A stretch of DNA of 12,507 bases from Nitrospina sp. (GTDB lineage: Bacteria; Nitrospinota; Nitrospinia; Nitrospinales; Nitrospinaceae). Shown here piece by piece: positions 8,146 through 12,507 of this stretch. The stretch lies in contig SMVS01000118.1 of NCBI GenBank assembly GCA_004357435.1, forward strand, positions 1-12,507, given 5' to 3'. Below the pieces are notes generated by a model. The model was not told the DNA's origin. It worked only from the letters and a program-made list of their open reading frames with translations, and made no database searches. Within the stretch, counting starts at the first letter, position 1. The number at the start of each line of letters is the position of its first letter. Both the position numbers and the translations under genes were made by a program.

Positions 8146-8159
8146 AACACTCACCTCCT

Positions 8160-8200
8160 TCCAGCATGACGCTGGACCCAATAACATGACGTTATTGGGT
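8160..8200 (-). promoter_or_regulatory. Tandem GTCAT-loop hairpins in the leader of the four-cysteine gene
   Basis: Read on the minus strand, the upstream hairpin has arms ACCCAATAAC (8200-8191) and GTTATTGGGT (8185-8176) around loop GTCAT (8190-8186). It is followed at once by a second with arms CCAGC (8175-8171) and GCTGG (8165-8161), again around loop GTCAT (8170-8166); the outer pair T-A at 8176/8160 can extend it. The second stem ends immediately before the AAGGAGGTGA ribosome binding site. Both stems are perfectly paired but differ in sequence, while the loops are identical. This suggests structure acting in RNA, for example as a protein-binding site or translation control. Confidence 0.7.
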
Positions 8201-8207
8201 TTAGTAT

Positions 8208-8239
8208 TTTATATTGAGCCTGACCGGGGCAGGGGTCAA
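8208..8239 (-). promoter_or_regulatory. Possible promoter for the four-cysteine gene
   Basis: On the minus strand TTGACC (8239-8234) serves as a -35 and an AT-rich ATATAA/TATAAA stretch (8214-8208) as a -10. The spacing is 19-20 bases, longer than ideal. If used, the transcript would start near 8202, so that the two GTCAT-loop hairpins make up nearly all of the 5' leader. Confidence 0.4.
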
Positions 8240-8281
8240 GTCCCTAATTGCATGCCAAGCACGACGCCGAACCCATTTGCT

Positions 8282-8335
8282 CCGGGCCTTGCCCGGCTCC
8301 CCTGCCTGAGAGGAGGAACCAGGAGAGGTGGGAGC
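8282..8335. repeat. Second, diverged hairpin-rich element
   Basis: CCGGGC (8282-8287) pairs with GCCCGG (8291-8296), followed by CTCCCCT (8297-8303) against AGAGGAG (8309-8315) with one mismatch, then a G-rich tail ending GGGAGC. Order and composition match the element after glnS: a CCGG-type hairpin, then a CTCCCC hairpin, then a GGGAGG-type tail, in the same orientation. The two copies flank the four-cysteine gene and its leader. Confidence 0.5.
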
Positions 8336-8342
8336 TATTGTC

Positions 8343-8363
8343 ACCCTGATCCAGTCGAAGGGT
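8343..8363. repeat. CACCCTGA...TCGAAGGGT palindromic motif
   Basis: ACCCT (8343-8347) and AGGGT (8359-8363) pair around a sequence ending GTCGA. The pattern resembles the short CACCCTGA-n-GTCGAAGGGT palindromes scattered between genes in many bacterial genomes. There is no coding signal in this interval. Recognition is from memory, so this is only a tentative repeat call. Confidence 0.35.
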
Positions 8364-8373
8364 CACACTTTTA

Positions 8374-8402
8374 TTGACAAAATTTTGGCTTGGGGGTAAG
8401 TT
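8374..8402 (+). promoter_or_regulatory. Sigma-70-type promoter before the broken small gene
   Basis: A consensus -35, TTGACA (8374-8379), is followed after exactly 17 bases by TAAGTT (8397-8402) as a weak -10. A transcript would begin near 8410, about 30 bases ahead of the ATG at 8439. The surrounding sequence is AT-rich. Confidence 0.45.
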
Positions 8403-8438
8403 TGATCAGGTTTGAACCCTTTATTAAAGGAAAACCGA

Positions 8439-8643
8439 ATGGGGATCTATTTTTTAGCGGCAGGAAAATCTTCTCAAAATAGGGGAAAAAGTCTAGAAAA
8501 TATTTTTTCAAAAGGTTTTCAATGAGCAAAGGAATGACCATTGGTTAGTTGGGCAAAGATGGTTTAGTGGGTCGCAAGTGTCAGAGGCCTTAGAGCGAAC
8601 CGGATACTCTGGGATAGAGGAGTTTCTTGGAATAAGCTCTTAA
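8439..8643 (+). pseudogene. Possible small gene interrupted by a +1 frameshift
   Basis: ATG 8439 has AGGA seven bases upstream and opens a 28-codon frame (MGIYFLAAGKSSQNRGKSLE...) that stops at TGA 8523. A second frame, one base ahead, is open from 8497 to TAA 8641 and reads like protein (HWLVGQRWF, then EALERTGYSGIEEFLGISS). The two overlap across a T6 run at 8503-8508. Joined there, they would give about 68 residues. I do not recognise the product. Either the gene is decayed, the base call at T6 is wrong, or one of the frames is chance. The palindrome CCTTTATTAAAGG (8418-8430) covers part of the ribosome binding site. Composition is AT-rich, like the adjoining end of gltX. Confidence 0.35.
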
Positions 8644-8671
8644 CTTTTGGAAGGTCGAAATGTCTCTCCTT

Positions 8672-8682
8672 CCCCGAAGGGG
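8672..8682 (-). terminator. Small C/G hairpin just past the gltX stop
   Basis: CCCC (8682-8679 on the minus strand) pairs with GGGG (8675-8672) around TTC, starting one base after the TAA of gltX (8686-8684). It can also be drawn as a C(UUCG)G tetraloop with three pairs. No T-run follows, so termination strength is doubtful. Its surroundings (CTCTCCTT ... TTAGGAGG) resemble the hairpin elements at 7948 and 8297. Confidence 0.35.
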
Positions 8683-8683
8683 G

Positions 8684-10181
8684 TTAGGAGGTTTTGGCTT
8701 TAATGTGGTTGATTGCGATTTTTAACCGGTCTACTGTTATTTTATTCCCTAAAATTTCCATTACATCGTAGATTCCTGGGCTGGCGGTTTTACCAGTCAA
8801 AGCCACACGCACGGGCTGGGCGAGTTTGCCGAGTTTGATGTCCTCTTCCTCCGTAATTTTTTTAAATAGATTTTCTAATTCAACAGGTTTTAGCTGTTCG
8901 CTCATCGGCTCCAATCTAATTATGAGCTTCTCGAACAACGGTTTCACTTCAGGAATTAAGAATTTTCTAACAGCTTTTTCATCATATTCCAAAAGAGCTT
9001 CTCCCGCAGTGACTTTTGGAGAATGACCAGTAAACCCGATATGAGTGAGAGGTACGTCAATAAAAACGCTTTTAAAATAAAATTCCGCGCCGTGGGCCAT
9101 GTCGATAAGCGTCTTGGCGCGCTGGTTGAGCGCGGGGATGACGCGCGCGATGTCCGCCATCGTTCTCCCGTGTCCTTCGGGCAGAACTTTTTCCTGTCTT
9201 AAAATCGGTTCGAGGTGGGCCGCCAGTTCGAGCGGCGGCATTTTTTGAATCCATTGTTCGTTCACCCACAGCAATTTTTCCGGATTGAACACGGCTGATG
9301 AAGTGGTCACGTTTTCCAGTGTGAAATGTTCGATCATCTCTTTGATGGTGAACAGCTCCTGATCGCCGTGCGACCAGCCGAGCCGTGCCAGGTAGTTGAT
9401 CAGTGCGCCCGGCAGGTAGCCCATGTCGCGGTAGGCGAGGGTCGAGGTGGCGCCGTGGCGTTTGCTCAGCCGGGCTTTGTCGGTGCCGAGGATCATGCTG
9501 ATGTGCGCGAACTTGGGACGCGGCACGCCGAGCGCGTCGTACAGCAAGGCTTGCTTCGGCGTGTTCGACAGGTGATCGTCGCCGCGGATGACGTGGCTGA
9601 TGCGCATGTCACTGTCGTCCACCACGACGACAAAATTGTAGGTCGGCGTGCCGTCGCTTCGTTGCAGAATGATGTCGTCCATTTCCGCCAGGTCCCAGCG
9701 CACCTTGCCGCGCAGGAGGTCGTACGGTCACCGTGCCTTCATGCGCTGATTTAAAGCGCACCACCGACGGCGTGTCTTTCGGCGCGTCGGTGCGGTTCCT
9801 GCAGGTGCCGTCGTAGCGCGGGTTTTGTTTGTTGGCCTGCGCCGCCTCGCGTTTTTGTTTCAGCGTTTCCGGCGAGCAATAGCAGTGGTAGGCGTGGCCG
9901 GTGTTCAGCAGTTTTTCAATATTTTTATCATAGAGGTCCCGCCGTTCCATCTGGCGATGCGGGCCTTCGTCCCAGTCGAGCCCCAGCCAGTTCATGGACT
10001 CCATGATTTCCTCAATCGACTCCTCGGTGGAGCGGTCACGGTCGGTGTCCTCGATACGCAGGATGAATTTTCCGCCGTGGTGGCGGGCGAACAGCCAGTT
10101 GAACAATGCCGTGCGCACGCCGCCGATGTGCAGGAAGCCGGTGGGGCTGGGGGCGAAACGGACTCTCACGTCTTCGGTCAT
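8684..10181 (-). pseudogene. gltX: Glutamyl-tRNA synthetase, split by a frameshift near 9722
   Basis: The two parts add up to about 498 residues, the normal GluRS length, so nothing but the frame is missing. The 5' part (10181-9723, 153 codons) has RFAPSPTGFLHIGG (8-21, HIGH-type motif), RIEDTDRDR (42-50), and C100, C102, C127 of the zinc-type insert, with Asn at 129 where E. coli GluRS has a histidine ligand. The 3' part (9721-8684, 345 codons) resumes with DLLRGK and WDLAEMDDIILQRSDGTPTY, and holds the second signature LSKRHG (about 238-243) and the complete anticodon-binding region. The frame changes at GTA/CGA (9725-9720): one base too many or two too few. ATG 10181 has GAGGTG a few bases upstream. 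GluRS is essential, so a sequence error, a second copy or recoding must be considered. Confidence 0.85.
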
Positions 10182-10238
10182 GGACACCTCGTTGCGGGAA
10201 CCTCTCACCGGCCCCGTGGGATTAAAATTGCGGCCAGA

Positions 10239-10538
10239 TTAGCAGATTCCCCAGCCGATGATCAAGTGCCTCTCTCCCACCAACAAGCCGCCCAGCACCA
10301 GGACCACATAGAGCATGCCGTCCGCGACTCCCAACGGCACAGACAGATCGATCAGAAAAATGGCAACGGCTAAAATTGCCCACGCTACCGTAAACAAGGC
10401 GGGAAACTTTCGGTACTGATTTTTTAATGGGATCATTTGAGTGTTGGTTTTTTTCGCCTTTAAAAGTGGCCGGGCAGTGTACCTGATTTTTTTTGGTTGG
10501 GCGATTAACTCCGAAACCGTTGGGCGGGCAACCTTCAC
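10239..10538 (-). CDS. Small membrane protein resembling the N-terminal membrane part of sensor kinases
   Basis: 99 residues from GTG 10538, with GGGAGG about eleven bases upstream. The first 40 residues are basic. Two hydrophobic segments follow (about 45-67 and 72-88). The text DLSVPLGVADGMLYVVLVLGGLL (63-85) matches the pattern seen in the membrane-spanning start of many PAS/histidine kinases ('DLSxPLGVAxGxxYVxLVLL'). The frame ends right after HLIIGWGIC, where those proteins continue with further helices and signalling domains. No continuation is seen in any frame before gltX, which begins 57 bases downstream on the same strand. It is either a remnant of a deleted sensor kinase or a genuine two-helix protein. 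Confidence 0.5.
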   Translation of the reverse strand: MKVARPTVSELIAQPKKIRYTARPLLKAKKTNTQMIPLKNQYRKFPALFTVAWAILAVAIFLIDLSVPLGVADGMLYVVLVLGGLLVGERHLIIGWGIC

Positions 10539-10617
10539 TTTTAGTGTAACCTCCCATAAAATAAAGGTTTTGATTGGTTCCAGCGGTGATTAATTTAAAC
10601 TGGCAAGTCTTTCAAAA

Positions 10618-10626
10618 TGATATAAT
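10618..10626 (+). promoter_or_regulatory. Extended -10 promoter for the 165-residue exported protein
   Basis: TG (10618-10619), one base, then a consensus TATAAT (10621-10626): an extended -10 element. The best upstream -35 match, CTGGCA, is only 15 bases away and is weak, which is acceptable for an extended -10 promoter. Transcription would start near 10633, giving a leader of about 40 bases. Confidence 0.6.
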
Positions 10627-10674
10627 TGAGGGGTGACATGACGCTCTTTATAAACTTTTGGAAAGGGTGGCAAT

Positions 10675-11172
10675 ATGAAAATCCTGATCGCCTTTTGTTT
10701 GGGGCTGTTTTTGTTGCCGGTCTCACCGGCCAATGCTTTGGAGCAACGCGGCGCGCTGATTTTGTACAAGGAACCTCTTTATGAATTCGAGTCCGCCCGG
10801 AAAAATTATTGTGATGGATTGTTCGACGTCAAAAATGGAGAGAACGTTGCCGACATGCGGGATTTTCGCGATTACCATTGCCAGGGCAGATACAGTCTGA
10901 CCCTGGAGGGCAACGCGGGCAGGACGGTGACCTTGTTTGGTAAATTTAATTATGCACAGGATTGGGGTTACCTGATCATCGTGAAAAAGGACGACCGCAA
11001 GGTTTGGTTGATCGATCTGGAGGACCTCCCTGCGGACCAATGGGTTCAGCGTGATGGCATCGACAACACCGGCGCTTATGAAGCGTTTTATCATGAGTCG
11101 GCTCAGTTCAGCCAGAATGTTTCCTCGGTGAAGTGGGGCAAATGGTGGCAAGGCGCGACCCCTAATCCTTAA
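10675..11172 (+). CDS. Exported protein of unknown function, 165 residues
   Basis: A signal peptide is clear: MKILIAFCLGLFLL with a cleavage site after ANA-21. The mature part, about 144 residues, has two cysteines (46, 69) likely to form a disulfide after export, and a regular beta-rich character: YSLTLEG (73-79), RTVTLFGKF (83-91), GYLIIVKKDDRKVWLIDLEDLP (98-119), and a closing WGKWW motif (154-158). I do not recognise a named family. AAGGGTGG lies about six bases before ATG 10675, a good ribosome binding site, and an extended -10 promoter lies upstream. The gene is followed after 33 bases by the radical SAM protein, possibly in one transcript. Confidence 0.7.
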   Translation: MKILIAFCLGLFLLPVSPANALEQRGALILYKEPLYEFESARKNYCDGLFDVKNGENVADMRDFRDYHCQGRYSLTLEGNAGRTVTLFGKFNYAQDWGYLIIVKKDDRKVWLIDLEDLPADQWVQRDGIDNTGAYEAFYHESAQFSQNVSSVKWGKWWQGATPNP

Positions 11173-11205
11173 ACGGCGGGTGGCTTCCCGTCCCGCGATG
11201 GCGAA

Positions 11206-12072
11206 ATGATGGAAGTGAAGGAAGTGCTGTGCCGCTCGATCCTCACCCGGACCAGCGGTTATCTCAAGGCCGTCAGCTCACACTCACTGAATCCCTATAT
11301 CGGGTGCGGGTTCGGCCGCTCCGCCTGCGGCGTGGGTTGTTATGTCCGAGCCAACCACTGGCTGACCCGGGGGCGTCCCTGGGGCGGGTTTGTCGAAGCC
11401 AAAACCAATGCCGCTGATGTCTACACCGCAACCTGCGACGCGGAACAACGCTGGGCCGAAAAGCGTGGCTTGCCCTTTTCCATCTTTTTCTCCAGCGCCA
11501 CCGAACCCTGGCAACCGCTGGAAAAAAAATTCCGGATCACCCGTTCCATTCTGCAAGCCATGGAGCAGAAGCCGCCGCAGGAACTGATCCTGCAAACCCA
11601 CTCCACCGGCATCCGCGATGACATGAAATTGATCGCCGGGCTGGCCTGCGCCTGCGACCTGCGCGTGCAGGTGTCGATCGAAGGCGACCGCGACCGCCTG
11701 CCGGGCCTGCCGCCGCCGCCAGCGACGGTGGCGGACCGAATCCAGTTGTTGCGTGACCTGACCGACGCCGGCATCCTGACCGTGGCCTGCCTGTCGCCGC
11801 TGTACCCACTCAGGGATGCGGATGCGTTTTTCAAACGCCTGGCCGCCACCGGCATCCGCGCGCTGGTGATCGACCATTTCATTTTGGGCGACGGCACTCA
11901 CGACGGCTCCCGCACCTTAAAAACCGGTTTGCCGTCAGCCATGGCGGAAGCGCTGGCGGCCTCGACCACGCTAAGCTATCGCGACCACGTTGCTGAAATC
12001 GCCCGCAAGTACCTGCCCGTCGGCCTCTCGGCGGAAGGGTTTGCCGGCCATTACTCCGCCCAACATCCTTAA
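11206..12072 (+). CDS. SplB-like (COG1533-type) radical SAM protein with unusual cysteine spacing
   Basis: 288 residues. Several blocks match the SplB/COG1533 radical SAM group: SLNPYIGC (27-34), SSATEPWQPLEKKFRITRSIL (95-115; compare T-D-P-Y-Q-P-x-E in relatives), LILQTHSTGIRDD (127-139), a VQVSIEGDRD strand (153-162) and a late AGILTVACLSPLYP (187-200). In most members the cluster motif is C-x3-C-x2-C. Here the cysteines after NPYIG are C34, C41 and C45, that is C-x6-C-x3-C, then Y. They would still bind a 4Fe4S cluster if the loop is longer, but this is unproven. The start has two ATGs (11206, 11209) with no good ribosome binding site. The substrate is unknown. The next gene begins five bases after its stop. 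Confidence 0.75.
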   Translation: MMEVKEVLCRSILTRTSGYLKAVSSHSLNPYIGCGFGRSACGVGCYVRANHWLTRGRPWGGFVEAKTNAADVYTATCDAEQRWAEKRGLPFSIFFSSATEPWQPLEKKFRITRSILQAMEQKPPQELILQTHSTGIRDDMKLIAGLACACDLRVQVSIEGDRDRLPGLPPPPATVADRIQLLRDLTDAGILTVACLSPLYPLRDADAFFKRLAATGIRALVIDHFILGDGTHDGSRTLKTGLPSAMAEALAASTTLSYRDHVAEIARKYLPVGLSAEGFAGHYSAQHP

Positions 12073-12077
12073 AGCCC

Positions 12078-12507
12078 GTGTCCGCCCCCGCTAAAATCCC
12101 GGAGGAATTGGGTCAACGCATCCGGTCCATGGATGGCCGCGGTTATCAAGCTTACAAATCCTTGCAAGGCACCACGTGGGACTGCGCGCCCTTTACCTTG
12201 AAATTCGAACACGTGCAGGGCGACCCGTTCGCTTGGCCGACCCGGCTTTCGGTGACAATTGCCCTGCAGGACAGCGGACTGCCGCCCGCGTGCCACGACA
12301 CCCCGCTCAAGCGCCTGGCTCTGGAAGATTTTCTTCTGCGGGCGTTTCATGACGCGGTGCGCCGGGTGAATCCCAAATCCGCCGGGTCGGGCAAGAGCGG
12401 CGTCATCACCGCCCTCACCCCCGGCCAGAAAATATTGAAACGCAGTGCCGTGGCGGTGGCCGAGGGCCAGGTGGAACTGATCCACTTCGTGGGCCTGCCG
12501 GCGGACG
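12078..12507 (+). CDS. ABC-class ATPase (COG3044-like), N-terminal part
   Basis: The frame runs from GTG 12078 off the right edge of the window (143 complete codons seen). GRGYQAYKSLQG (21-32), FEHVQGDPFAWPTRLSV (44-60) and HFVGLPA (136-142) match the N-terminal region of the 'predicted ATPase of the ABC class' proteins; the Walker motifs lie beyond the visible part. The family is soluble and of unknown function. GTG 12078 is the most natural start, five bases after the stop of the radical SAM gene, but there is no Shine-Dalgarno site. A later ATG (12129) would cut into the conserved N terminus. Confidence 0.8.
   Translation, partial: MSAPAKIPEELGQRIRSMDGRGYQAYKSLQGTTWDCAPFTLKFEHVQGDPFAWPTRLSVTIALQDSGLPPACHDTPLKRLALEDFLLRAFHDAVRRVNPKSAGSGKSGVITALTPGQKILKRSAVAVAEGQVELIHFVGLPAD

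Noticed and set aside
8036..8377. 113-codon plus-strand frame
   Set aside because: It reads antisense through the four-cysteine gene and then through hairpin repeats. It has no ribosome binding site or domain signal.
8521..8640. Possible tRNA or structured RNA in the AT-rich spacer
   Set aside because: No T-loop GTTCRA motif, acceptor pairing or cloverleaf could be drawn on either strand. The open frame explains the stretch better.
12069..12485. 138-codon minus-strand frame at the right edge
   Set aside because: The opposite strand encodes a recognisable ABC-class ATPase N terminus over the same interval.

Overview
The window looks like a stretch of chromosome from a Gram-negative, respiring bacterium of moderate-to-high GC. 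No mobile element, rRNA, tRNA or CRISPR array is visible. The gene content would suit a Nitrospinota-like or deltaproteobacterium-like lineage: a membrane FeS/heme oxidoreductase of the EMO/EtfD type, a TMTC-like membrane protein with TPRs, a GlnRS alongside a GluRS, and a periplasmic HmuY-like protein. The lineage is inference only; no taxonomic marker is present.

Layout. Positions 1-75 hold what may be the 3' end of a plus-strand gene. A minus-strand pair follows (1865 down to 166): an exported protein that looks CsgG/LpoB-like, then a membrane-anchored HmuY-family protein, overlapping by 4 bases. Across a divergent spacer with a long-looped inverted repeat, the plus strand carries a 670-residue quinone-linked FeS oxidoreductase (2078-4090), a GT-C/TMTC-like membrane protein with C-terminal TPRs (4125-5765), an 82-residue protein (5851-6099) and glutaminyl-tRNA synthetase (6191-7894).

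The stretch 7895-8683 is the least ordinary part. It has a chain of GC-rich hairpins after glnS, a 49-residue four-cysteine protein on the minus strand (8145-7996), and in front of that gene two back-to-back hairpins with different stems but the same five-base loop, GTCAT. A second diverged copy of the hairpin-rich element follows. Beyond it lies an AT-rich stretch with a good promoter, a Shine-Dalgarno site and a small plus-strand reading frame that seems broken by a +1 shift at a T6 run.

The glutamyl-tRNA synthetase gene (10181-8684, minus) is complete in content but split by a frameshift near 9722. Its 3' third is clearly more AT-rich than the rest. Upstream of it is a 99-residue membrane protein resembling only the N-terminal membrane part of sensor kinases. 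On the plus strand, behind an extended -10 promoter, come an exported 165-residue protein (10675-11172), a SplB-like radical SAM protein with an unusual cysteine spacing (11206-12072), and the start of an ABC-class ATPase (12078 to the window end).

How they fit together: the FeS/heme protein would feed electrons from ETF flavoprotein into the quinone pool. The HmuY/LpoB-like pair probably acts in the periplasm at the envelope. GlnS and GltX would charge tRNA-Gln and tRNA-Glu directly, if GltX is intact. The rest are poorly understood proteins whose roles cannot be read from sequence alone.
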